Positions 26,901 through 41,900 of a stretch of DNA of 64,000 nucleotides are shown piece after piece. Origin of the DNA: Aquila chrysaetos chrysaetos (taxonomy: Eukaryota > Chordata > Aves > Accipitriformes > Accipitridae); assembly GCF_900496995.4 (NCBI RefSeq), contig NC_044023.1:25056453-25120452 (forward strand). Reading direction: 5' to 3'. Numbering within the stretch: the first letter of the stretch is position 1; each line of letters begins with the position of its first letter. Under the pieces are notes generated by a model. The model was not told where the DNA came from and made no database searches. It saw only the letters and a list, made by a program, of their open reading frames with translations. A program made the position numbers and the translations under genes.

Positions 26901-29900
26901 GTTAATACAATTTTTCAAATATTTAGGTTAAGAATGATACTTCACCCCGTAAAATATTCTCTATTGTAACAGTAGGAATAGGGACCAGGTGCTTTCTGGT
27001 TTTTTTTAAGACTGCTAGGAAGAAATCTCAAATTTCACTATAGATAGATTATTGCTTATATAATTTGTTTTGCAAAGCTCCCATTGGTCTGGATTATGCT
27101 CAAGACCCACAAACAACTATAGCAGAGGACAGCTTCTGCTACAAAGAGCTTTTACTGCAATGTCTTGATGCTGTATTGTGAACATAAGTTTGCTCAGGTC
27201 AGTTGTAACTCTATATCTGTGAATCTTTAACAGACCATCTGAAATCCTGGCACTCCTCACAAGCACCATCTTAAGTATTTATACGCCCTTGGAATTTTAA
27301 TGAGAACACATAACAAGGGGTGATGAGTGCAATGGAATGCATGAGGAATGTGAAGACAGGAGGATTTATGATTGAATAATGAAGCCTACAATTAGTAGGT
27401 CTAATCCATGTCATTAGAACTTTAGAAAACTATTGCAATTTGTCTTAAAGCAATTATAGACTTAAATAGTCTAAAAGTCAAAAACTGGAGAAAAAAAAAA
27501 AAAAAAAAAAAAAAAATCTATGGTCTATTTCAATTACTATATTTACCTGAATTCTGCCTGGCACAATGTTGTCCGTGGTGGTAAAGATAAGCTGTTTGGC
27601 ATTAGATGTCTCAGGTGCTGCCAGTATCACCTTTCCTGCACCAGTTCCATCTGGACTGGCTAAAATAAACTGTTGCTTTGGAGACACAGCTGAGTCCACT
27701 GCTGTCACTATTTGGATTTTTTGACCTGTTTGCTGATCTGTCACAATCTGTAAAACACATTGAAGAATTTTATGAGCCACAGTAAACTTTATGTTTTAAA
27801 ACCTTTGATCTTGCCTCAGAATTATATGATACTCTCTAATAATTGTCCTTGTTATTTATTATTTTGCTATTTGTACATTTATTACACTGGTACAAAGTTA
27901 TTGCAGCTACCTACATAAGTGCAAAACAATAAAAATCAAATCAAATATATACGTATATAATATATATTTATCTACATACCTACTGCATAGACAGAAAATA
28001 CTAGACAGAGTTGTGAAAAGTATAAGTCTGATATTGTTAATGATGAAGAGATATAGGGAGATCTTGTAATCACATTTAACTGTTCAAAATGAGTTAGATA
28101 TACTGGATCCCAGACAGAATAAGAACAAAATGTAATGTTAAGGACTGCAGCTGATAAACAGCAGGTACATATGCAGGGTATACTCTGCTTAGTGAGACAG
28201 CATCACAGAAATTTCACAGAATCATAGAATATCTTGAGTTGGATGGAACCCATAAGGATCATTGAGTCCAACTCCCTGCTCCTTGCAGGACTACCTAACA
28301 CTAAACCACATGACTAAGAGCATCATCCAGATGCTCCTTGAACTCTGACTGGCTTGGTGCCATGACCACTTCCCTGGGGAGCCTGTTCCAGTAACCGACC
28401 ACCCTCTCAGTGAAGAACTTTTTCCTAATGCCCAACCTGAACTTGACCTGACAGAGCTTCATTCCATTTCCTCATGTCCTATTGCTGGTCACCAAAGAAA
28501 GCAGATCAGCACCTCCCCCTCCACTGCCCACCTTGAGGAAGGTATAGACTGTGATGAGGTCTCCCCTCAGCCTTCTCTTCTCCAAGCGGAACAAACCAAG
28601 TGACCTCAGCCGCTCCTCAGAAGTCTTGCCCTCAAGATCCTTCACCATCTTGGTTGCCCTCCTCTGGACACACTCTAATAGTCTGATGTCCTTGTTATAT
28701 TGAGGCGTCCAAAACTGCACAGTACTTGAGGTGGGCTGCACCAGTGCAGTGTAGAGTGGGACAATAACCTCCCTCAACTAGTTAGCTATGCTGTGTCTGA
28801 TGCACCCCAGGATACAGTTGGCCCTTTTGGCTGCCAGGACACACTGTTGACTCATACTCAACTTTCCATCAACCCAAACCACTAGATCTCCTTCCACAGG
28901 GCTGCTCTCTAGCCTCTCATCACCCCATTTGTATGTATAACCAGGATTACCCTGTTCCCAGTGCAGAATCCAGCACTTGCTCTTGTTAAATTTCATATGG
29001 TTGGCAATTGCCCAACTCTCTAGTCTATCCAGATCTCTCTGCAAGGCCTCTCTACCCTTGAGGGAGTCCACAGCTCCTCCTAATTTAGTATCACAGGCAA
29101 ACTTACTTAAGGTACATTTGACTCCTACCTCCAGATCATTTATAAAAACATTAAATTAAAAATTACTCCAGCTGACAAAAAAAGCAGAGTGGTACATTCT
29201 TGAGATTTGTATTCATTCTGTATACATCTGACTATGAAAGCTATTTTGATATTATTCATTTACAGATTTGGCCTAATGTCAGAGTTAAAGCTATTACTGA
29301 AAATAAAATGTGAAGTGAATTTACACGCACTGATATTCCTATTAAATTGACTGTACTAGGTGTCACAATAACAGTGTATTTATTTCCCTAATTTTGATTA
29401 CCTAGACTTTTTATCTAGTTGTCGTGCCCTTTATGTTAATATGTCTTACAGAAAGTAAAACATATGCTAATAGTTTAATAGTAAGATTATGCTAATAGTT
29501 TTACTAAGCTAGAATGCCTTAAAAAGGCACTAGAACTACCAAAAGCAGGAAAACTACCAAAATTACAGAGCTGATGATTTTTCTACGTTACAGAAACTCT
29601 TTAGGAAAGATTCATCTCACATTTTGTGACTACAAACCTAAAGAAACTTGCACAAAGGAAATAGTACTCAAAGGTGGGGATGAAGCCAGCCTACTATTGA
29701 ATTTTGGACAAGAGAGCTTTTCAGGGACTCTTTAGATTCTTATATGTACAGAATAGAATAAGCCATTTTAGGTCTCATATGCATAAATGTTTCAGCGCGT
29801 TAAGTGTATGAAGTCTACAAACATAAAGCTCCAAAGAAGCTCATAGGTTAAAGGACAATCATTACCCCTCAGCCCCATTGTTGTAAAACTGTTAAGTTGT

Positions 29901-32900
29901 AAAGCTCCCCAGAGTTTTCCCTGCTGAGATTTCTTCACATTTTCATATAGATCTTAACTGTTAATGGGACAATTCACAGCCAAATCTAATCTTGGATTAT
30001 GACTGACACCGCTAAGATATTGCCTGTATTTGTTTTGAGGAAGGAGGAATACCCTTTTCTCATCCTAGTATTCGCCTTCATCATGGAGCCGTAGGTTTTT
30101 TTCAGAAATATCAGTGATAAAAGGAGGTAGATTATTTTGCAGAATTGAACAAAAGTTGCAATGTAAATACCTACCTTATGAATGCTGAATATTCATTATG
30201 CTTCAGTTATACATGTTGTGAGAACATCTACCTTGCAATGAAATATTGATACATATTGATATGGTTACTCTACCAGGCAAAATAGAGATTATGTTACCAG
30301 ACAACTGTATCAAAAATAGAAACCTGCCATCATAACACAATCTTGAGAATCAGCATATGAAACAAGAAGGCTACCTGATTCCACCTTTTGTTGATAACTT
30401 TAAGGAATAATATCTTAGATAAAATACATAGCTAAATGTTGTTGTTAACCGAAGAACATCTCCTTGGTGCTGTCTATAAAGAAAAATCATAGAGAGTTCT
30501 TTGTAGTTTTTCATGGATCAGATATAAGCACTGATGACAATAAATAACTAAGACAAAAAAATTAGGCTGGATAAGAAGTGAATGATATTTAGGTTCATAA
30601 GAAAAACTAACGATCTACATCATTATACATGCTGCGATTTGAATCTTTGAAAATAACACTACAGAAAAAATTGTATCATGTATAGTAAGTATAATGACAA
30701 TGTCAAAATAATTTTAAAAGTGTTTTCAGGGCTGTTCATAGCGGCAGTACCCACCCACTCTGATCAAGACATATCCAAAGAAGAGTCCACCCTGTGATGG
30801 AGGCTGCATTGCCAGGACTGTTCCAAATGCCCTGGAGTACAAGAGCCTGTTCTCCAGCACCACCTCTGGCAGAAGTACATGGGAGTATTGTACTGGCACA
30901 GAACAAGGTCAAGGAGGGCAAAAGCTCAGTATTGCAGTACTGCAACACTCTAGTAACACTAATACTTAACAATTCTTGTATCATTTCTCACTGCATACAT
31001 TCTGATACATCAGTGGTATCTTTATATTATCTATCAGTAACTGACCCAATGTGCAGCATTCCCAAAGGCTAACTTTATCCTAAATAGGCTAGTCTCCCAC
31101 TGGCTCCTAAATATGGGGCTTGGGGGCGTGGGGAGAGAGAGAGAGAGGAATGCCCTTGGAGATGGTCTTAGGTGTTCTGTTGACAATGTCTGCCCATTTC
31201 CTATGGCTAGAGCTCAGGAGATTTGTATACGTAGGCTGTTTAACCTCTGCAAATATTCCTCACTGACTACATCATCAACACAATTATTATATACAGCCAA
31301 CTAGTCATCACCAAATACATGCTGAGGGAGAAAAAGAGTTTTAGTTGGCACTAAAAATGATCTGTCCTCACAAAATTAAAGGAAGTCTTCCACAGACTTT
31401 AGCAAGCTTTTGTATAAACCTAAAGGGGAGGAGGAGAAAAAAAAGAAGTCACTTAATAAATGGATTTTTACCTGAATGCGTTGTGGTGAAGCTACAGAGG
31501 AGTCTGTGGAAATTATCTGGATACGTTGGGAAGGGCTGGTCATCACTGGAGATTCAGATAGTGAAGTCTGAACAGTCTGCACCTGTAAATAATATACAGA
31601 ATTTTAATTTACTGTTACAGGACTGAACACTTTTAAAAATACATATATTTATTAAAGATCAGATGGCCCTATAGCATGGAATCTAAATTTATTGGAAAGG
31701 TTACAGTCATTAAACCAACTTGGATCTGTTTTCAATGAATTATCAGTACATTGGCTTTTTTTGGGAACAGAATTAATCTGATAGATGACCAAAACCACAA
31801 AACCAAACCATCACCACCACCCCCCGCCCCAGTAAATCACTACATAATTACTATGTCATCCTTCAGCTTACTGAAATGCAGAAATACTTTTTTCAACTTT
31901 CAATTATATATTTGCCTCATTTTTTGCTTCTGTAAAAACAAAATACACCGTACATGCAATAATGTATAATGTTAAATATTTCACCTTTTAATAATTTTAA
32001 AGTATTTCATTAACTACTTTTTTCATTTTCAGGTAGAAAAGCTTCCTCTAGGCCCCTAAATAAAAATGTCCTCAACCCCAGGAACATATATGGGATGAGA
32101 GATAACACAGAATCTGTTGGAAGAGTGCACAGAACTCCTATCTGACCAAACTGGCCTTTAGTTTTTATGTCTCTGACCTTATTTAATCTATGAAGCCTTC
32201 TGAAAGTGTGGTGTCTATACAGCTCACTTGAAGAAAACAGCGATTTCAATTTTCAAGTAGAAGTAAGGACAATTTCAACTGTTCAATATTTTTAAGGTAA
32301 AAAGTTAAAATTAAGACAGCTGGTTATCTGGATATCTATGGTTTTGACAGTAGAATAAATTAGAATTCCAGTTGTTCAGTGTGCTCATATCCTCTCCTGC
32401 TTTTTACTGTCCCCCAGTTTCTGTTTTTCTACTTCAGTGGTGAAGATTTTTCCTGGAATCTATGCTCCAACAGATCACCAATATATTCAGCCCGTATTCA
32501 GGTGTATGTGGTTAATTCTTGTTATCCTAGTGAGGACTTCATTAGCATGGCAGAGATTAAATTTGGCACTACAACTGAATACTATTGTTTCTTATTCTAT
32601 TTCTATATCTTTCTAGACTACCAAACTGTAACAAAAATCTAGTTCTGACTACCTAGAAAAAGCTTGAAAAAAAACCCTTGCATAGCTGTTTTCCAGAGCA
32701 AAACTGTTAAATGTTAAATTAAACATGCAAGATAACATTGGCTTGACAGCCTTTAACTTCTATTTACAGAAGGGATATGGCATTGGCAATGTATATTTAC
32801 ACACATAATTCTGCAGCTGTGCATATTTAGACTTTGTGCTTGTTCATCCTCAGATTTATTGATGCAAATGTTAGTACTAATTGTTCCTTCTTGATAATTG

Positions 32901-35900
32901 TAAATGTAGTATAGACGAAGCACTTGTATTCTAGTCCTTAGAGTCAGCTCACAGGTAGAAAGGTACTGCTTGCCACTCCCCACAGCCATCCAATCCCATT
33001 TTTATTAAGCTTAGGATATACAGTTGCTTATAAAAAGTACTTGATTTAGTATTATTGGTTTTTTTTCAGATATAAACATGAGCTGAAGCTATTGTATCAG
33101 TCTTTAACACAGAGAAGTATCTGCAGATGTAGATGTCTCTGTATATTTTTCACTACTGGTATGTGCATTCTTGCCATTCTTAGTTTGGAACCTGACCACG
33201 CAAAAAAAATGGGCTTAACCAAACAAAATCAAAACAAGGTATATCAAAATTATCCTGGAAGTTCTTGAAGAATTAGAACATGGTTAGTTCCAGATCTCTG
33301 TTTGTTTGTTTGTTTGTTTTCAACAGAGTAGAGGGAAAGCTAAATCATTCTGCTACTTCTAATACAGTAACTTAGAAGAAAATTACGTAAGCTTATTTGT
33401 GCTGTACTCATTATGAAATCTCTGCTTTCTTGGTGCCTCTTTACAAGTTACTAGTCTGTGACATGGCTCAATGTTTTGACTCATGCAAGAAAATTCAAAA
33501 CAAAGGAAATAATTTGGTTCAAAAGCCATACACTGCATATGTTCACCAGTATTTTCAAAAAAGTTGCAAAAATATGTGAACAATTGTTAGTGCACAGAAG
33601 ACACTAGTATTTTGGTGTAGACTACAGACCTCCAGAGGTGACATTACTGTCTGCAGTCAACAGCACAATGTGGATATTTTTTCAGTCACATTCTTTATTG
33701 AAAGTTATTATATAAAATGATGGAAAACCAGAACAATATTTAAAAGACTGCTGACAGCAAATTCTACACATGCAGCATACCTGAATAACAAGCACTGTAA
33801 ATTTTTATAATACAATATAAATTTATACAGAGATTCCATTTCAATTGGAAAAAATAGTGCAGTGATGTACTCTATAAAAAGAATGAACAGAATATGGCAC
33901 TACTGATTTCTTCTACACTCAGTTTAACCCATAACTACTTATTTGGAAACAATATATACAGGTCAAAACTCTGTTCTTTGGCAAAATGTTCTATAATGTC
34001 GATGACTTAGCAGCCTAGATTTTTACGTAAGTCTGCCTAACGCTAAATAAATCCTACTTACATTTTAAAAAAGATTTTACATTTTGATAATTTCAAATAA
34101 ATTTATAGTGTAACTTGTATCACTTACAACACTTGTAGATTGTGAATGTAAACAATATTTTGGGGTTTCATAAATACTCCCTAAGTACACATTTACATTG
34201 TCCCACAGAATCTATAGGACTGTGTTTAGTGTATGACTGATTGTAATAATTGCATTCTGTATGGGAATTTGAGAGTATCAAATTAGTGTTTAATACCTGC
34301 AGTGACATGTGGCCAAAACCAGAAAGCTCACAAGTTGTTTTTATTAAATCCTCTTTTAAACTATCTTGGAATGATTTGTTTATCAAAACCTATATAGCTG
34401 GACAACAGGCTAGTGTCAATTTAGTCATTATTTAAGCTTGCATGGAAAAATCTTAATTTTGTAAGCTTTCCTGTTTAATATAAAAAAAAAGTTCATTTGT
34501 GATGTAAAGAAAGAAAAAACAGTTTGGATAGCTGGGAAAATTTACTGCAGTCTCTTTGGGGAAGCAGTTAATGAAGCCATACTGTTCTACTCTCCTATTG
34601 CCTGTTCCGTAAGTAGTCCCAAATACTGTAAAAGTAAAACCTAAATTGAACATACTATCTCTAATTGTCTTTAATACACAGGAGAGATTTAGAAGTAGTA
34701 GAATCTTCTAATTATTGGATGATACGAGGCATGCAGCAGCAGCAAACAATATATGTAGGCAAGAAAAAAACAAAGTCTCCCAAAATCAAGACTCTTAGAG
34801 GATGCATTTGAACAATGATCTCCTTATCTTGCATGCCAAATTATTATCTAAGCTATGCACCCTTTCAAAGGTCTAAATTAGAGGAAGAAAATCTTTTAAA
34901 ACTATTTTCCACTTCTTTCACCTTCAATTATAGAATCCTTAGCCTTTTCTTGAAGCATCTTCGAACCTTACACTACAATGCACTGTGGACACCTTAGAAA
35001 TAAATACAGAGATCTATTTTTCCATGTTGTTCAAGGATTTATAGCAACTTATAAAAAGGATGCCAGGATACATATGGTAACTGCACTGAAATTCTTCTGT
35101 AAACATTTTGGGACTAAACAACCATTTATTTTTTCTGGGTTTGTAAAGTACCTGCTGCAAAGGGGTCCTAGTGTACAACAGTGGTCAATATGAAAACTAG
35201 TGCTTTACGCTTTAAAACACTTTCTCAGTTTTTATAGAATGGACCATATCCTCACATAAAGGTTGTTCTTACTCATCAACTCCAGTCTCCTTTAATATGA
35301 GTTATTTCTCATCTTCACCTCATGAATAGTTGGTTATCTTAAGTCTAACAGTGAGTTCTCTACACAGTAAGTTTGAGACCAGCTGCCATTATATGCTGGT
35401 ATGTCATTTTCATGTTCAAATATTCAAGAACATGTATTTATTAAACTGAAACCAGACAAATTTTACTCTTTTCTTGGCTGAGAAGATACGGTGCAGCAAT
35501 GGAGAATAATTTGTCTAATACCAATAAATGCTTCAGTGTGCACATATAATTTATTTTTACACTCTTATTAACATGCATACATACTCAGGATGGTGTAGGA
35601 CTCTGAAATGCAAAATTTTACCTTTTTTTCAGGCTTGCCTACTTAATACTCAGTGGAATAACAGCTTTAAATTTCTGCTACTAAATGCTACTAAAAATCT
35701 CAAGTTTATTTTCCAGACTGAATACACATGCCATTGGTTGACAGCAGAACAACAACTATGGTAAATAAATCAAATGCAAAAAAGGGAAGATATTTTTTGA
35801 AATACACAATTTACAAGAGTGAGGAAAAAAAAAAATCTTCTGTCATTTTGTTTGAAAGCTAAATTTCTACCTTGAGCACTGTCACACACCTACAAACGAT

Positions 35901-38900
35901 CAGAATGGATAAATACATGATGCTTCATTATGGTCCTACCCAGTCAACTGCATCAAATTTGACTTCTTAAGTAAAAATATTAAGGAAATTAAAGAAAGGA
36001 AAAAAAAAAAAGGAATAGCAGTCTGAGAATATGCAACACTAAAAAAGTTCTATCAGAGATTTACCTTAACTTCAGACAGCTTATACAAATACTATAGGAA
36101 AAATTAAGCTGTCATTAATCAGACTCCCAAATAAATTGAATCAAATATTCTGAAAGCAAATGCCTTGTAAGTACTCATATCAGGAAGATAATACAGTTTA
36201 GTATTAAATTAGGTTCACTTACTGGATTAAACATAACATTGACTTTCCCAATCTGTTGTTCAGAAGAAACATGACACCATGAAACTTGTATCATGTTTAA
36301 AACAGCTGCTTTGGAAGCTGTACATGCAAAGACCTAGTCCTCCAAAGTCAATGATGGTACGTTTGTGTAATTCTAAAATATATTTTAAAAAATTAAATAC
36401 ACTTTAATTTCTTTAAGACTGGAAAGAGTCTCAAATGAGACTTCATCTTCAAGAGATGAGGAAAGAGACAAAGTAGGCCGTATATCATAGAAAACTTCAG
36501 TGCACCACATTTTACAGAGGCTTAATCAACAATCACTTAGAAGTAACCACTAACACTATGACTTAGACAGAGTCAGAAAATAATACATATAATGTAAAAG
36601 ATAGCTCAAACCCCCCTAATTTCCCTACACAAAACACATCAAATACACTTATTCTAAGAGACAGGGGAAAAATAATCTGCTTTAATACACTTAGTACTGT
36701 TCTCTTCCAGGAGCTCCCTAGCTGTACACTGTACAGAATCTAGTACTTACAGTGTCAAATTATTCCTGCAGCTTTATTTACATTTTTCCTCAGCAAACCT
36801 CTGAGGGCAAAACAATCCAAGAGAAATGTCGAGGTCACTTTTAGTCAGATCACAGATAGTTACATCCAGTCTCCATTATTGAGGATTCCAATCACAGAAA
36901 GCAGCCAGTAATGTTTTAAAATGCCCTCTCTCTGACCCCGTTCCTCTGAAGGTCAAGTGCACTATCATTCCCTGTAACCAAGGAAGCAGAATCAACGTGT
37001 TCCTGCTGTTTTGCCAGCTGCTGAAGGAGTTTGTCTAATAGTAAGATTTATTTCATTTGGGGATGACAGTTATCAGGTTATCAAGCTTCGCCCTCCCCCT
37101 GTTCTCTGTTCTTAAGCCCCTCAACCTGCTCACTCTCTGTGAACTGTAAAACAGCAAAATGAAATCTGAGAAAAGAGTTTGCCTGTATCTTGCATTACTT
37201 TCAACTCAGCAAAATTGAAAGGAAAATCTACCACATTCCCTGGGGAGCATCTTTAGCCTTAAAGTTCATTAAGCTTATGCATTTAAAGGAACACAGGCCT
37301 TTCTAAACTAGTCCGGGGCCCTCAAATATGAAGGAGCATAATCAGTCTTAAGACTGATTAAGACTTAAGAATTCATACATTAAGTTCATGACACACGTGA
37401 TTAATCAGTTTCAACTCCATAACAAAACATTTGTATTAGGCTGCAGTGAAGGCTAACAAATGGGTGAAAAAAGAAAATATTTTTAAATTCTTAGAGAGTG
37501 AAATTTGTTAACATTATGGTACATGAAGTTTTGAGAAAAACGACCATGTGCTTGACAAGTTTTACAACAGTACACTTGAATGCAGTGGACTTCCACTACA
37601 AAGCTTTATGCAACAAATGCATGACCTATGTGTCTTTAAGTAGCACTGGTATCTTCTTTTAACTTCAAGTATTCCTAGTCTTAGCACAGAAGTGTGCTCA
37701 CTATTGAAATTAGGCTCTTTACTTGATAGAAAACACAATTATCTATTGTACAACTCTCTAAAAAGAATATCTATGAACAATTACTGTAACTACAGAAATG
37801 TATTTACAGCATAGGTACAATCTAAATGTTTGGTCAACTAATTGTGATCGAGTGTGGGGAAAAATATTACAACTAAAACATGTGAGAGAAACCAATGAAA
37901 TTTTATTTGGATTTTTGTTGTGCTTATTATCTGACACCACACTTAATAACCTTGTCACTCCAGGCTTTTATTTGTCCAATTCATTCAGGAAAGACATTTA
38001 TGATACCTGATTAGTAGCTGTCTTTCCTGGGACAAAAACCAAATCCTGAATATAATAATGCTTCATCACTACATAACCCTCTGTTCAGAAGTAGACTTCC
38101 CAACAATAAAATCTGGAATAGCTGTATTGCAAAAAGAAGGTGGAATCCTTGTAACACTTAAGCAGAAGTGATATAAAAACACATAGTAAGAAAAAAAAAG
38201 ACTACAAGTTGCTTGTTTTCTGAATCAAAATACAAGCTAGGAAAGTAATTGAAACTTGAAATAAAATACAAAACCTATCAACTATAGTGTACTGATGTAG
38301 TTAGTACTACATTAGTAGTAGTAGTACTACATTAGTAACTACTAATGTAGTTAACAGCTTTGTCACAACTGCCTAAGTCGCCCACAAAATCTCAACGACT
38401 TGAGCAAGAAATAAAAAATATATGAAATGCATCTTTAACTAAGATGCATTAGATTTTTAGGGCCTGGTAATTCTTTTTTTGATGGAACCTTCTCAAGTAC
38501 TGTATGCTGCACAGAAATATTACAGCTACAAAGGCTTTCACACTTACTTTTATAGGACATCAACTATGCTACCATAATAAACATCCATAGCAAAGCAGAA
38601 TTAGTATTTTGTAACTGTAGAGTTTCTAATATTTCAACAGTGACATTCTTATAGAATGCAAGAGTATATATTATGTTTAATGTAACAGAGGGCCTCTAAA
38701 GTTAATGGGAAATTCTGAAATTACTGTACTTGGTCATTTTCACAGGAAAACACTATTCAGAAATTAGTTCAGGTATCTATCATTTTACTTAGAGTCTTAT
38801 TTTTGTTGTTGTACATATTTCACTTATTGGAAGTGTCATTGTGAGAATGCCTGTGACCTCTCTGGCATGTGCTTGCAGAACACTGGGACAGTATCTTGTC

Positions 38901-41900
38901 TGGAATTTTTGCTAATGTGTACAGGGATTGTGGAATTAAATCTGTATCAACTGGAGGGAGGGGAAAAGAGGAAGGAGCAATCAGTATTAAATGTAATTTT
39001 AGGACTTAAGAAGACTCCACGTCTCTCAAAGTAGTTTTCAGATTCACAGCACTAACTAATCTTATCTGGTACAGATTAAAAACATTTCATGCTTAACTAC
39101 TGTGTGATTTCCTCAGAAGTCCATGAGGATGCAACTGGTATTTTCATTTTAGCGCTCACATTGCAAACACTAGTTATACATGGGTAGACTGGGAGAACAC
39201 AACAATTTCATGAAGCACGCCAAGTGTACTTCTGGTATACCACTGGAAGACAGAAGCTGAAGACAAGTGGCATAGCACGGAGAATTGTCTGCTTTGGACC
39301 AATCAGCAGAGGACTGCATTCACCTGGGCTCTCAAACCAACAAGTATCACTAGCAATAATTTCATATGCTGAAGTGTATATAAATTAATTAATAATGATT
39401 TGCATTAAATGACACAGACAATCTGCACAAAGCTCAAGAAATATAAAAATACACTAAGAAGCATATGTATCTACTACTGTCTTGCCTTTTTCAGTACTAA
39501 ACTAAAACCAAGTATTTGGCAATTAGGTGCATTTTGAAGGCTGGCAAAATTAAACTTGGCTTCTTCTGTTTCTTTTATTCATCATTTTGTCATTTTATAT
39601 ACATAAAAATGTGTATATGTAAAATACTTATTTTTCCTAATTTTTTTCAGTAGAGCAGTCCACTTTAATTCTACATTTTAGTTGCAATCATATTATATTA
39701 AACTTCTGATATAAGTATATATAAAATATATATGTATATATAAAATCAGTAGTTTGAAGCTAAGCTTCTGTAGACATTTCATTATTTCTGTCCTTTGAAA
39801 TAAATAAGGTTTCTTCATAGCCATATAGTCAAGTCGCATACTAATTTACTAAACTGACTTGCCCATGGTGTACATATACATCTACGTGTGTAGGTGTGTT
39901 TGTATGTGCATATATATATCTCTAATAAATTTCTGTACTTACTAACCAAATTTTCAATACTTTCTATATCTTATTTCCCTGCTACCATATTGATTATGAA
40001 AGCAGTATTTGAGAAATATATTGAAAGAATAGTAAATTGGCCACATAGTGGAGGAATTTTTAAAGCCTCTAAGCTTCTCTAAATAGAAGAACATTTCCTA
40101 TATTCACACCACTAAAAGCCAAAGTAATTGTACTGCTTGAATACACCGGTCAGTTCTCACTAAGAGTAAACCGATTTGAGAGATATTGTTAATATTATAC
40201 AAAAGAGAACAGAAATTAAAGCAAGGCATAATTAAGCAATCACAGACCAAATATGTTCAACTGCACCCAGAAACATAAACTATTTTTTACAAGTTTTCTC
40301 TGATATAACAGTTAAAGAATTTAAATGAAAAATACGGTACTAAGTTTTACACCATAAAAACCACTACATCTCAAATCAAATTGGAAAGACTTCTTTTTCT
40401 ATAGATATTTTTCCTAATTAACTTTTTTATCTATTAAATTAATAATAGGCTTTTATGAAAAATGTACGTATTGCCTGGAAATGTCCAAATATATTTCTTT
40501 CACAGATGCAAGATATATCTAAAAAAAGTTTCAGTGATACTCTTTGGAATCAACTGTCCTGACCACTTGGGCCCTTTGTAGAATGGCAGATAAAATTAAG
40601 ATCCACCATGGAAGAACTCATGTGTAGTTTAACAGCCCTAACAGGATGTTGGTGCAAGATCTTGTATGAAACATATGAAGGCAACAGTCACGGAAGAATC
40701 TGCAATTCTTGGCATATCTGCATCCTAAAAAATCTCAGACTATGTCTTACATAACACCCCAATACCTATATTACACCAGCAGCTATGCCACATCTGGTAG
40801 CATTCCTGAATGCTTGAATGAATTCAGAGGCTGCTAAACTGCATAAGCCATGTAGGATCTCATTATTCCAACATGCACTTCGCATGAGATACCTCTCAGG
40901 CTGATGGTATGTCTAGGTCTTATACAATTAACAGCAACTTGAGAAAAGCTGTATTTGAACTAAAAATGGTTTGAGAAGATTCAGCATCAAAAGTCCACCT
41001 TGAAAATTCATCCAAAAATGAGAAAATGGCCAATGATAATAATAAAATATTAAACATAAATGGCCTTATTTTACACTTCATTAATTCTTACAACAAAGCA
41101 AAAACTTAGTCCATCAGAACAGCAGTGTTTCTACTCTCCTTTTTCAGCACACTGTGCATCATCTGGACATAAACCTAAATTGCCGAATGACTTATGATGT
41201 AACGTGTCAAAGAGATCTGAAGAGGGTCGAGAAAATACTTTATGTGACAGACACCCAGTATTTTTTCAGTCCCATGGCAAAACATACTTTCAGAAAGGCT
41301 CAAGGTTTTGATAGGTTCTTATCAGGGCACTGAGGGAACTGAAAGCAGCTGAAATGCTCCAGCAATGCAACTGGTGTAAACAAGATCCTGGTAAGCACAG
41401 GGCTCAATAGAGTCATCTCCTGTGACTCTCTCCCTATAGCCTCTAACAGAGAAAAAGGATGCACTGGGAATAGTTTGTGGCTGTCATAGAGCCGGAAGGG
41501 GACAGTTTTAGCAACCACTAAAAGTTCTTCCTGGTCACATCAGAGCTGATGTTGGAAAGAGGAAATAGCCCTTATTCCTCCCCACAGTGACAGTTCTGTT
41601 TAAAAACTTTGCATTAAAAACTAAGGCGCTGCACAGGGAATACATCACCACTTCATAACCAAACACATTTTTCTTACACGATATGCAAATCAAATCTAAG
41701 TTGGTGCTGGGACTGAACCTGGGCCACCGATATATGGCACAGTGACACTACTAAATAAATACTTGAGAAAAGCTGCGTTACTTATTTTTGTATTGAGGCT
41801 AAAGTATTTTTTACGCTTTTCAAAAGCTACTCAGGGTGAGGAAGAATTGGTGAAATTTCCTCTGAATTCCCTAGCTGCTCTCTGTTCTCCAACCTCATGA

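Noticed and set aside
41690..41750. MIR- or tRNA-like string around GGGACTGAACCTGGGCC
   Set aside because: The resemblance to a SINE B-box or MIR segment covers only about 20 bases, with no flanking match or A-box at the right distance.
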